5,405 nt of DNA from contig CAJXGP010000188.1 of the NCBI GenBank assembly GCA_913053915.1, positions 1 to 5,405 of the forward strand. Direction: 5' to 3'. A program made the position numbers and the translations under genes. This DNA is from an uncultured Ignavibacteriales bacterium (GTDB lineage Bacteria > Bacteroidota > Ignavibacteria > Ignavibacteriales > Ignavibacteriaceae). The notes beneath the pieces are model-generated. The model made no database searches and had not been told where the DNA came from. It saw nothing but the letters and a program-made list of their open reading frames with translations. Positions 1 through 5,405 of the stretch are shown piece after piece. Each line of letters begins with the position of its first letter. Positions within the stretch are counted from its first letter, which is position 1.

Positions 1-1451
1 GCCAATTCTTCAATAGCGCGACTGGAATTTAATACGACTTCTCTTCCACTTCGGGCTTCATTGTCGGCACTTTTGGCCGCATCGGCCGCTGACGCGGCAT
101 TACTGGCAACTTCCTGAACCGTTGCCGTCATTTGATTCATCGCCGTCGCGACCTGATCAATTTCCGAAGATTGACTGTCGATATCTTTCTCGCTGTCGTT
201 GGCGACGGAAGATAATTCTTCCGCAGCGGTAGCCAGTTGTGCGGTGGAATTAGAAACTTTGGCAATGACATTGTGCAATTTTTCATTCATGCTATTGATA
301 GCTTTACCCACTTGAGCTAGCTCATCATTGCTACTGGATTCATAATCAGCTGTGGTCAAATCACCATTCGCAATGGCGTTGGCGCGAACAATCATGTTTT
401 GTAGTGGAACGGAGATCATACGCGCCATGTAATAGGCAATACCAATACCGATGAAAATTGAAATCAAGATGCCTAAGATCATGACCGTGATCATTGTATT
501 TGTTTCTGAGTCCAACAACTTAGTATCAGCAGCCATTAATTTATCCTGTGAAACACGCATTGCTTGCAGAATATTCTTTATCGCCTTGGCCTTTGGGGCC
601 GCTTTGGTACCTAACCAATAATTTGCCTTGTTCCAGTCTGGTGCAGAACGTAGAGCAAACATTTTATCGGGTAGCGGTGAAAATTCGGTACGATATTTTT
701 TGTAGTTATTCCATGCTGTTTTTTGCGATGAACTAAAGAGTGACGTCATATCCTTTATCTGTCTAAATCGCGTAATATTTACTTTCCATCGGGCAAGGAA
801 ATTGTCTCGGAATTTGGTGTCACCTGATAACAGGTAGGCACGAATATTGGCAAGGCCCACAGCGAATGAACCCCGGCTATCCGCCAGTAGTTTTAACAGT
901 TTCTTTCTTTGTGGGGAAGCTTCGAGTCTGGATTCTTCATCAATCATGGCGCTGATATTTTTCAGAATTTTCCCGGCACGTGGTGCGGCTTCGGTGAGTA
1001 GTAAATTGTATGCCTCGATGTTCTCTTTGTTATGCGCGATTGTTTCTATTTCTTGTTGTGCCTGTCGAAATTCCTTTACGAGGCCTTCCATGTTATTCAG
1101 GTGTTCTATGTTAGCGGGTACGGTCCAGTTTTTGGCAAATTCACGGAAATTATCCATGGATCCATCAATTTTTTTCCAGCCTTTAAGACGTGCATTTTTA
1201 AATATCTCAGCTTTCTTGGGGTTTTTGCCCAGAATCATGTAGCCACGTAATCCGGCCAGTGACTGATTAATGCCATCTTCCAGGAGCATTCCTGCCTGTA
1301 CCGTCGGAACACGTAATTTCGTGACACGATCTTGTATCGATGCTGTGCTATAAACACTAAAAACGCTGTTTATTGAGATGCCAGATACAATCAACAAAAT
1401 AAGCCCAAATCCCAACAGAAGCTTCTTACTTACCGATAGATTGATCTTCAT
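1..1451 (-). CDS. Methyl-accepting chemotaxis protein, 3' end cut by window edge
   Basis: This is an inner-membrane chemoreceptor that would signal through CheW/CheA to the flagellar motor. The frame is open for 483 codons and runs off the window at base 1. A first membrane helix lies at about residues 11-33 (LLLGFGLILLIVSGI), followed by a periplasmic sensor of about 285 residues. A second helix spans about 320-342 (MITVMILGILISIFIGIGIA). A HAMP linker follows at about 343-395 (SVPLQNMIVRANAIANGDLT), then the start of the cytoplasmic signalling coiled coil with alternating small residues and Gln/Glu (AEELSSVANDSE, ATAMNQMTATVQEVASNA). The conserved CheA/CheW-binding tip lies outside the window. 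The long sensor contains two similar modules, which suggests a helical bimodular sensor; the ligand cannot be read. Three in-frame ATGs end at 1451, 1463 and 1469. I chose 1451 because GGGA lies upstream of it only, at a long 12-base spacing, so the start is uncertain. A sigma-28-like promoter precedes it. Confidence 0.93.
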   Translation of the reverse strand, partial: MKINLSVSKKLLLGFGLILLIVSGISINSVFSVYSTASIQDRVTKLRVPTVQAGMLLEDGINQSLAGLRGYMILGKNPKKAEIFKNARLKGWKKIDGSMDNFREFAKNWTVPANIEHLNNMEGLVKEFRQAQQEIETIAHNKENIEAYNLLLTEAAPRAGKILKNISAMIDEESRLEASPQRKKLLKLLADSRGSFAVGLANIRAYLLSGDTKFRDNFLARWKVNITRFRQIKDMTSLFSSSQKTAWNNYKKYRTEFSPLPDKMFALRSAPDWNKANYWLGTKAAPKAKAIKNILQAMRVSQDKLMAADTKLLDSETNTMITVMILGILISIFIGIGIAYYMARMISVPLQNMIVRANAIANGDLTTADYESSSNDELAQVGKAINSMNEKLHNVIAKVSNSTAQLATAAEELSSVANDSEKDIDSQSSEIDQVATAMNQMTATVQEVASNAASAADAAKSADNEARSGREVVLNSSRAIEEL

Positions 1452-1469
1452 TATCTTTTTCATTCCCAT

Positions 1470-1763
1470 AATAAAATATGTGTTGATTGTGTCTGGATAG
1501 TGTTTCGTGGAGGTGCGAAAAATGAATCAGACATAGCCATTAAGAGACATTAACGGGTTATAAATCTAAAACTTTAATATTCAGTGGATTCCGGGATAAT
1601 ACGTAACATTTGTTAATCAACAGGATCGAAATGACCCTATTTATAGTCTCAACCTTTACCGCATCTGGATTCTGACGAGTCAATAACCCGACAACTGTAT
1701 TGCCGTGTGGTTGAAAACATTTATTCTGCAGGGTATATGTTACACAGGCGGCAGCTTTTAAAT
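1470..1763. other. Intergenic region between pgi and the MCP gene
   Basis: These 294 bases carry no convincing gene on either strand. They contain the sigma-28-like promoter of the MCP gene and its leader. I found no strong hairpin followed by a T-run after the pgi stop (TAA at 1764-1766), so no rho-independent terminator can be assigned. A small imperfect palindrome (TGACGAGTCA, 1672-1681) is too short to interpret. Confidence 0.6.
1550..1576 (-). promoter_or_regulatory. Sigma-28 (FliA-type) flagellar promoter of the MCP gene
   Basis: On the minus strand, TAAAGTTT (1569-1576) is followed by exactly 11 bases and then CCCGTTAA (1550-1557). The enterobacterial sigma-28 consensus is TAAAGTTT-N11-GCCGATAA, so the -35 element is perfect, the spacing is ideal and the -10 element matches at 6 of 8 positions. 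Transcription would start just below 1550, giving a leader of roughly 90 bases before the MCP start. Chemoreceptor genes are classic members of the FliA regulon, so position, strand and downstream product agree. I see no comparably good sigma-70 promoter: TTGATT and TATTAT near 1600-1617 are only 13 bases apart. Confidence 0.72.
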
Positions 1764-2981
1764 TTACTCAGGTTCATGACTGGGTCGCATCTTTTTATAA
1801 TAGTTAATCAATCCATTGGTGGAACTGTCGTGGACTGAAGTTGGTTCGGGGCCGTCGAGTTCATCTAAAACAGTTTTGGCGAGTTGTTTACCTAACTCAA
1901 CACCCCATTGGTCATACGAATTTATATTCCAGATAATGCCCTGGACAAAAAATTTATGTTCGTACATGGCGATCAAGCGCCCAAGTGAAACGGGGTTTAA
2001 GGTATTAAACAGGATTGTATTGGTCGGTTTGTTACCGGGAAATACTTTGTTGGGCAGTAAAATTTCCATTAATTCTGCCGAGATGCCTTCCGCTTCGAGT
2101 TCGGTTTTCGCTTCCTGTTCGGTCTTACCGCGCATGAAGGCCTCTGTTTGAGCAAAGACGTTGGCCATTAAGACACGATGGTGGGAACGAATGCATTGCC
2201 AGTTGGTTATCGGTGCAATGATATCAGCCGGAATAAGTTTGGTACCCTGATGCATTAATTGATAAAAGGCATGTTGTCCGGTGATACCCAGTTGTCCGAA
2301 GGCAACGGGGCCGGTGCTGTAATTTACCACGTTACCGTTTCGATCGATGCGTTTGCCGTTACTTTCCATGTCGCCCTGCCTCAGATAGTCGGGCAGGTAA
2401 CGTAGATGTTGATCGTAAGGCAGAATCGCATAAGTTTGTGCTTTAAAAAAATTGTTATACCAGATCCCCAGCAACGCCAGAATAACCGGCATATTCTTTT
2501 CGATGGGGGTGGTTTTAAAATGCTGATCCATGGCATGCGCACCATCGAGCATTTCTTCAAAACGATCCATGCCGATATACAGGGCAATCGGCAGACCAAT
2601 GGCAGACCATAAGGAATAACGTCCCCCTACCCAATCCCAGAACTCAAACATATTTTCTTCGAGAATGCCGAATTCAACTGCCTTTTCCCGGTTAGTAGTT
2701 ACCGCAACAAAATGACGTGAAACCGCTTTTTCATTGTTTGTCAGTTCCATAAACCAGTGACGCGCACTGTATGCGTTAAGCATGGTCTCCTGTGTGGTAA
2801 AGGATTTTGAGGAAATAATAAATAATGCTGACTCCGGGTTCACCGCTTTCAATATTTCGGTCAAATGGGTGGGATCGACGTTGGAGACAAAATGGACATT
2901 CATGCCTCGTTGGGCAAAGGGTTTCATCGAGTCACACACCACATGCGGGCCTAAATCGGACCCTCCGATGCCGATGTTAAT
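1764..2981 (-). pseudogene. pgi: Glucose-6-phosphate isomerase, N-terminally truncated at the junction
   Basis: PGI interconverts glucose-6-phosphate and fructose-6-phosphate in the cytoplasm, for glycolysis and gluconeogenesis. About 405 residues remain of a family length near 550. Numbered in the composite frame, the sugar-phosphate-binding loop is SSKSFTT (343-349). The first PGI signature is around [11 protein letters not shown] (405-415) and the second ends [10 protein letters not shown] (642-651). The three catalytic residues are all present: Glu492 in QGDMESNGK, His523 in GQHAFYQ and Lys651. Their spacings of 31 and 159 residues equal those of E. coli Glu355, His386 and Lys514. This places the break at about E. 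coli residue 149, so the N-terminal part of the fold is missing. The C-terminus ([16 protein letters not shown]) is complete, with a short extra tail SHEPE. The sequence is closest in character to gammaproteobacterial PGI. The source genome probably has an intact gene. Confidence 0.93.
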
Positions 2982-3839
2982 AATATCCTTAATCATATCC
3001 GGAATTTTCTTCAATTTTTCATGAGGAGTGTTATAAGCGACCCCTATGCCGAACACTATGCGGCGGCGGTCCATCTTGCCGAAATTTTGAATTTTGGCGG
3101 CGGTTAATTCGTTATTTGACACCACCAATTCTTCCCCCTGCAAAGTTTGAATTCTGGTTGTTTTCATTCCTATCTTTTTAACAATACCCATATAATCGCC
3201 GATAATTATGAAATCACCAACCTTAAACGGCTTATCAAAATAAATTGACACGGCGCTGAATAAATCGCTCAAAATATTTTGAAGAGCCAAGGCGATTGCC
3301 AGACCGCCGATGCCAAGCCCGGCGATCAGCGAATTTATATTATAACCGAAATTTGACAAAAGAAGCAACGCGGCCACAAGCCATAAAGAAAATTTAATAA
3401 CCGCGCTTAACGCGTTAATTATTCCGGCGTCATACCCTGCCGACTCTTCTTTTTTTCTTTTTTGAATAATTTTTTTCGCGCCCACATCAATAAATTCCTG
3501 TGTTACCTTTACCGTATAATAAACTATGGCTATAAGAATAGCGTAATACGACCACCGGCTCAAAACTTCTGCCGTGTTTACAAAATTAAGCCCGACATAT
3601 AAGGATATTAAAACATAAAACGGCCAATGAATCGCGTTAATAGCGTTAACGACAATATCGTCAATTTCTGTTTTTGTTTTTTTTGACCAGCCTGTCAATT
3701 TAGCCATAATGACGGCTTGAAAAATTTTCAGCCCCGCCATAACGGCAAAAAATACGATAATGGCGATTAGCCAAGCATAAACCGTATTGCCTAAAAATGA
3801 AATTTGTAAATTTTGATTGCTAAAAATTTGTGTAAGCAT
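1764..3839 (-). CDS. Composite ORF: MscS-type channel N-terminus joined in frame to PGI C-terminus
   Basis: This 691-codon frame opens with ATG at 3839 and closes with TAA at 1764-1766, but it is made of parts of two unrelated proteins. Residues 1 to about 286 are a membrane channel of the MscS family. From about residue 286 to the end it is glucose-6-phosphate isomerase lacking its first 148 or so residues. The change comes at residues 283-290 (IKDIINIG), where an MscS C-terminal-domain sequence runs straight into the PGI strand [10 protein letters not shown]. No linker is present and both domains are cut internally. GC content and codon choice also differ on the two sides. I read it as a mis-assembly at a short shared AT-rich word; automatic annotation would probably name it PGI after its longer part. 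The start has no Shine-Dalgarno sequence and lies 15 bases after the preceding frame's stop. The two halves are described separately. Confidence 0.85.
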   Translation of the reverse strand: MLTQIFSNQNLQISFLGNTVYAWLIAIIVFFAVMAGLKIFQAVIMAKLTGWSKKTKTEIDDIVVNAINAIHWPFYVLISLYVGLNFVNTAEVLSRWSYYAILIAIVYYTVKVTQEFIDVGAKKIIQKRKKEESAGYDAGIINALSAVIKFSLWLVAALLLLSNFGYNINSLIAGLGIGGLAIALALQNILSDLFSAVSIYFDKPFKVGDFIIIGDYMGIVKKIGMKTTRIQTLQGEELVVSNNELTAAKIQNFGKMDRRRIVFGIGVAYNTPHEKLKKIPDMIKDIINIGIGGSDLGPHVVCDSMKPFAQRGMNVHFVSNVDPTHLTEILKAVNPESALFIISSKSFTTQETMLNAYSARHWFMELTNNEKAVSRHFVAVTTNREKAVEFGILEENMFEFWDWVGGRYSLWSAIGLPIALYIGMDRFEEMLDGAHAMDQHFKTTPIEKNMPVILALLGIWYNNFFKAQTYAILPYDQHLRYLPDYLRQGDMESNGKRIDRNGNVVNYSTGPVAFGQLGITGQHAFYQLMHQGTKLIPADIIAPITNWQCIRSHHRVLMANVFAQTEAFMRGKTEQEAKTELEAEGISAELMEILLPNKVFPGNKPTNTILFNTLNPVSLGRLIAMYEHKFFVQGIIWNINSYDQWGVELGKQLAKTVLDELDGPEPTSVHDSSTNGLINYYKKMRPSHEPE
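2974..2993. other. Junction of MscS and pgi sequences
   Basis: On the coding strand this stretch reads ATTAAGGATATTATTAACAT, encoding IKDIIN and the start of the next Ile. IKDII suits an MscS C-terminal domain helix (…[13 protein letters not shown]) and also suits the residues before [10 protein letters not shown] in PGI. The exact breakpoint is therefore ambiguous within a short AT-rich word. This is what an assembly crossover at a shared short word would leave. Confidence 0.7.
2982..3839 (-). pseudogene. MscS-family mechanosensitive ion channel, C-terminally truncated at the junction
   Basis: MscS channels open under membrane tension and release solutes during hypo-osmotic shock. The fragment shows four hydrophobic segments at about residues 18-44, 70-88, 97-113 and 144-163. 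The pore-lining helix follows, with the typical Gly/Ala-rich pattern and kink ([20 protein letters not shown], about 171-190, then [21 protein letters not shown]). The beta domain is recognisable: [32 protein letters not shown] (214-245) matches the family's 'G.V..I....T.I.T..G....IPN..L' pattern. The sequence stops being MscS near residue 285, early in the alpha/beta C-terminal domain, so the rest of that domain is lost. Five helices in all suggest a longer MscS relative rather than the three-helix E. coli MscS type. It sits 15 bases after the valS stop on the same strand, so the two may be co-transcribed in the source genome, which appears to be an AT-rich candidate-phylum bacterium. Confidence 0.9.
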
Positions 3840-3854
3840 AGTATTATATTTATT

Positions 3855-4499
3855 TTATTTTATTAATTTTTTTAATTCACTCTCCGCTTTTTTTAATTTA
3901 TCTTTTTCCATATTAACCACCTTCTCCGGCGCCTTAGAAACAAACTCATTGTTCCCCAATTTCATTATAGCGTTTTTTATAATTTTTTCCAAATTTTCAA
4001 TTTCTTTTTTAATTCTCTCTTTTTCTTTTTTCTCGTCAACGGCGCCGATTAAATAAATTTCAATCTCACCCGCGGTAATATATATGGCATTTTTAATTTT
4101 AGGCCCTTTATTCCTAATATCTAAATCACTTATCCGCGTCCGTAAATTTTTAATCAATTCCGCCTGCGGTTCAATCAAGTTCTTTTGCTTGCCGGCGTAA
4201 ATAACCGCTTTAATTTTTTTAGCCGGTTCTACCTTATTTTCCGCGCGCGCGTTGCGAATGGCGGTAATGATATTTTTAATCAGCTCAAAATTTTTAATCC
4301 CCCCAACCCCCTTTATCAAGGGGGCTTTTTCAAGAGAGCCTGCCCTGAGCTTGCCGAAGGGGGGTTGGGGGATTATTTTTTCCGGCCAGTCTTCTATAAT
4401 TAACATTTTGTCATTTCCCATCTCTCCCCAAATTTTTTCCGTCACAAACGGCATAAACGGATGCCAAAGTTTTAATAAATTTTTCAGTATATAAACTAA
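3855..4499 (-). pseudogene. valS: Valyl-tRNA synthetase, C-terminal fragment only
   Basis: ValS charges tRNA-Val; the catalytic and editing domains are missing here. The fragment starts in the anticodon-binding helical domain with LLKLWHPFMPFVTEKIWGEM, a very typical class Ia motif (HPFMPF at 276-281 from the ATG at 5288), followed by EDWPEK. The next conserved helix is IITAIRNARAENKVEPAKKI, with IRNARAEN at 344-351. The end is the lysine- and glutamate-rich coiled-coil arm specific to ValS, which contacts the tRNA (about 419-477). It includes the hallmark NNEFVSKAPEKVV (446-458). Between WPEK and NFELIKNIITAIRN the protein carries about 25 extra residues encoded by a GC-rich palindromic repeat. 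The C-terminus is complete. The mscS start follows 15 bases downstream on the same strand. Confidence 0.92.
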
Positions 4500-5288
4500 T
4501 ATTTTATTTTTTTCTTCATTTGTTGCATTTTTATATGCATTTAAAATAATCAGAGTGATTTTACCTTCATATAAATCACCATATTTCTGTTTACCAAATG
4601 CTTTGTTATCTGCTGTTAAATCTAGTATATCATCAATTATTTGAAAAGCAATCCCAGCAGGTGTTCCTATTTCTTCTATTATTTTAAGTATTTCGTCACT
4701 AGATCCAGCAGAAATAGCACCTAGTTGCATTGGTCCATAAACAGTATAATAACAAGTTTTGCTATTTATTATTTTAAAATATAAATCTTCATTAATATTT
4801 TCAAAATTCTTTTTATTATATATAAAATCAATATCTAGAAATTGTCCTTCTACTGTTTTCTCTAGAATATCTATAAATTTATCATAGATTAATGCTCCTT
4901 TCTTATTATTAATTAAATAATCTTTTAACATTTTCCACATAATAATATGTCCAGCATCACCAGCATTAACAGCAATTTCAAGGCCATATAATTTATTCAA
5001 AGATGTTTTTCCTCTTCTAAGTTCTGAATGATCTTCAACATCATCATGAACTAAAATCCAATCCTCAGACAATTGCATTGCTGCTGCAGGAATAATTAAA
5101 TCCTCTATTTTCGCACCTAGCATTTGTCCAGTTAATAAAATAAGACCAGGCCTTCTATAACTTCCTTGCCTATCTGAATAATCACGTGTTATTTTATAAT
5201 GTTCAATTGGATTCTTTATTTGCACATAATTGCAAATAGTAGAATAAATTTCTTGTCTATGCAATTGAATATATTCTTTAAAATCCAT
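3855..5288 (-). CDS. Composite ORF: isoprenyl diphosphate synthase joined in frame to ValS C-terminus
   Basis: Counting from the ATG at 5288, this frame encodes 477 residues and ends with TAA at 3855-3857. Residues 1 to about 262 are a trans-isoprenyl diphosphate synthase. From about residue 265 it is the C-terminal part of valyl-tRNA synthetase (anticodon-binding region and coiled-coil arm). The change falls in NKILVYILKNL, with no linker. The synthase loses its last 50-60 residues and ValS loses its whole catalytic, editing and N-terminal portion. The two activities share no pathway, and the base composition differs sharply across the join. I infer an assembly chimera rather than a real fusion. 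A TTG at 5315 would add nine residues (MILKIKNDK), but the ATG is preferred because MDFKEYIQLHRQEI starts the recognisable helix. No Shine-Dalgarno sequence precedes either start. Confidence 0.85.
   Translation of the reverse strand: MDFKEYIQLHRQEIYSTICNYVQIKNPIEHYKITRDYSDRQGSYRRPGLILLTGQMLGAKIEDLIIPAAAMQLSEDWILVHDDVEDHSELRRGKTSLNKLYGLEIAVNAGDAGHIIMWKMLKDYLINNKKGALIYDKFIDILEKTVEGQFLDIDFIYNKKNFENINEDLYFKIINSKTCYYTVYGPMQLGAISAGSSDEILKIIEEIGTPAGIAFQIIDDILDLTADNKAFGKQKYGDLYEGKITLIILNAYKNATNEEKNKILVYILKNLLKLWHPFMPFVTEKIWGEMGNDKMLIIEDWPEKIIPQPPFGKLRAGSLEKAPLIKGVGGIKNFELIKNIITAIRNARAENKVEPAKKIKAVIYAGKQKNLIEPQAELIKNLRTRISDLDIRNKGPKIKNAIYITAGEIEIYLIGAVDEKKEKERIKKEIENLEKIIKNAIMKLGNNEFVSKAPEKVVNMEKDKLKKAESELKKLIK
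4296..4374. repeat. In-frame GC-rich palindromic repeat element inside valS
   Basis: A GC-rich island sits in an AT-rich gene. Its ends are near-perfect inverted repeats: AATCCCCCCAACCCCC (4296-4311) against GGGGGGTTGGGGGATT (4359-4374), differing only in how the C/G runs split as 6+5 or 5+6. Inside is a perfect hairpin, CCCCCTT-TATC-AAGGGGG (4307-4324). There is also the imperfect palindrome CCCTGAGCTTGCCGAAGGG (4343-4361), which I recognise from memory as a dispersed motif in many environmental bacterial genomes. On the coding strand it reads through without a stop, adding PQPPFGKLRAG and SLEKAPLIKGVGG to ValS in a linker between two conserved helices. Confidence 0.8.
4488..4508. other. Junction of prenyl synthase and valS sequences
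   Basis: The coding strand here reads AT then AAAATATTAGTTTATATAC. Upstream residues (NATNEEKNK) fit the prenyl synthase and downstream residues (YILKNLLKLWHPFMPF) fit ValS. Base composition shifts across this point: 4501-5300 is extremely AT-rich and lacks the C/G-rich codons (GCC, GGC, CGC) common in 3000-4480. The breakpoint cannot be placed to the base. Confidence 0.65.
4500..5288 (-). pseudogene. Short-chain trans-isoprenyl diphosphate synthase (GGPP/FPP synthase type), C-terminally truncated
   Basis: These enzymes condense isopentenyl diphosphate with allylic diphosphates, giving C15-C25 chains; in archaea the product feeds the ether-lipid pathway. From the ATG, the substrate-binding GxxRRP motif is at 42-47 (GSYRRP). 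The first aspartate-rich motif is D82-D83-V-E-D86 within HDDVEDHSELRRGK. The second is D219-D220-I-L-D223 in FQIIDDILD, followed by GDLYEGKITL from 237. All catalytic aspartates and the expected Arg pair and Lys residues are present. The residue five before the first aspartate motif is Trp77. An aromatic residue there is a chain-length determinant in archaeal geranylgeranyl diphosphate synthases, so a C20 product is plausible but not proven. The last 50-60 residues are replaced by ValS. The very AT-rich coding and HDDVED motif hint at an archaeon, but a bacterial source is not excluded. Confidence 0.88.
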
Positions 5289-5313
5289 TTTATCGTTTTT
5301 TATTTTTAAAATC

Positions 5314-5322
5314 AAAATATAA
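5314..5322 (-). promoter_or_regulatory. Possible TATA box of the prenyl synthase gene
   Basis: On the minus strand TTATATTTT is centred about 30 bases before the ATG at 5288, where an archaeal TATA box would lie if the transcript were nearly leaderless. The absence of a Shine-Dalgarno sequence fits a leaderless message. The surrounding DNA is so AT-rich that such a match is expected by chance, and it could equally be a bacterial -10 element. Confidence 0.22.
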
Positions 5323-5366
5323 TATTTATTATATTTTTGTTATTCTACAGCATTTCAAAAATTTTG

Positions 5367-5391
5367 CTAAATAGTAATTATAAACTATTAG
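5367..5391. repeat. Imperfect inverted repeat upstream of the prenyl synthase gene
   Basis: CTAAATAGT (5367-5375) and ACTATTAG (5384-5391) form an inverted repeat with one bulged base and an 8-base AT spacer. It could be a weak operator or the end signal of an upstream gene, but there is no G/C-rich stem. In AT-rich DNA it may be chance. Confidence 0.3.
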
Positions 5392-5405
5392 AAAATTCCT
5401 CAATT

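Noticed and set aside
548..736. Plus-strand open frame of 62 codons
   Set aside because: It is antisense to the MCP sensor region and has no ribosome binding site or family resemblance.
847..1250. Overlapping plus-strand open frames of 131 and 72 codons
   Set aside because: They lie opposite the MCP sensor region, which is supported by membrane helices, HAMP and a promoter. They show odd Ser/Phe/Cys-rich composition and no recognisable motif, so they are antisense shadows.
1509..1536. Strong plus-strand Shine-Dalgarno sequence (GGAGGTG) seven bases before an ATG
   Set aside because: The frame is only MNQT followed by TAG. It is antisense to the MCP leader and has no regulatory partner downstream on that strand.
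1740..1763. Rho-independent terminator after pgi
   Set aside because: Only a GC-rich patch (GCTGCCGCC) is present, without a matching arm or T-run on the minus strand.
1816..3024. Several plus-strand open frames of 68-111 codons, and a minus-strand frame at 2381-2599
   Set aside because: All overlap the pgi sequence, whose catalytic residues are in order. They are by-products of its codon pattern.
4307..4324. Perfect hairpin CCCCCTT-TATC-AAGGGGG, as a transcription terminator
   Set aside because: It lies inside an open valS frame and is part of a larger palindromic repeat. No gene end is nearby, so termination here would truncate ValS.
3817..4494. Plus-strand open frames of 72-80 codons opposite valS and its repeat
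   Set aside because: Their Phe/Ser-rich translation is the reverse of lysine-rich ValS coding. The proline-rich parts come from the palindromic repeat.
1764..5288. One operon or novel system combining a channel, PGI, a prenyl synthase and ValS
   Set aside because: The truncations in mid-domain, composition steps and lack of functional link favour contig mis-joining over a new multi-domain system.

Overview
All genes in this window lie on the minus strand. The window reads as a mosaic of three unrelated DNA sources rather than one genome. From left to right they are: (A) about 1-2980, moderate GC, gammaproteobacterial in character, holding the 5' part of a methyl-accepting chemotaxis protein (MCP) gene and the 3' three quarters of pgi (glucose-6-phosphate isomerase); (B) about 2980-4500, poorer in GC and lysine-rich, holding the first 280-odd codons of an MscS-type mechanosensitive channel and the last 210 or so codons of valS (valyl-tRNA synthetase), in the style of candidate-phyla (Parcubacteria-like) bacteria; (C) about 4500-5405, very AT-rich, holding the N-terminal four fifths of a short-chain isoprenyl diphosphate synthase with archaeal-type motifs. 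Hand counts on single 60-base lines illustrate the steps: 33/60 G+C at 2281-2340, 27/60 at 3301-3360, 11/60 at 3961-4020 and 12/60 at 4801-4860.

The two long open frames are therefore both composite. 1764-3839 starts as MscS and switches without a frameshift to PGI at about 2974-2993. 3855-5288 starts as a prenyl synthase and switches in frame to the ValS C-terminus at about 4488-4508. In each case one protein loses its C-terminus and the other its N-terminus in mid-domain, at a short low-complexity word. This looks like mis-joining of metagenomic contigs. Real gene fusions are possible but much less likely, and the composite proteins should not be given a combined function.

The sound biology is local. 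The MCP gene has a very good flagellar sigma-28 (FliA-type) promoter match upstream, so it is probably a motility-regulon receptor. Its periplasmic sensor region shows two similar modules, as in helical bimodular sensors. The PGI fragment keeps every catalytic residue. The ValS fragment carries an in-frame palindromic GC-rich repeat of about 79 bases, inserted in a linker of its anticodon-binding region. The gap between pgi and the MCP gene (1470-1763) holds only the promoter and no further gene. I see no tRNA, rRNA, CRISPR array or transposase.
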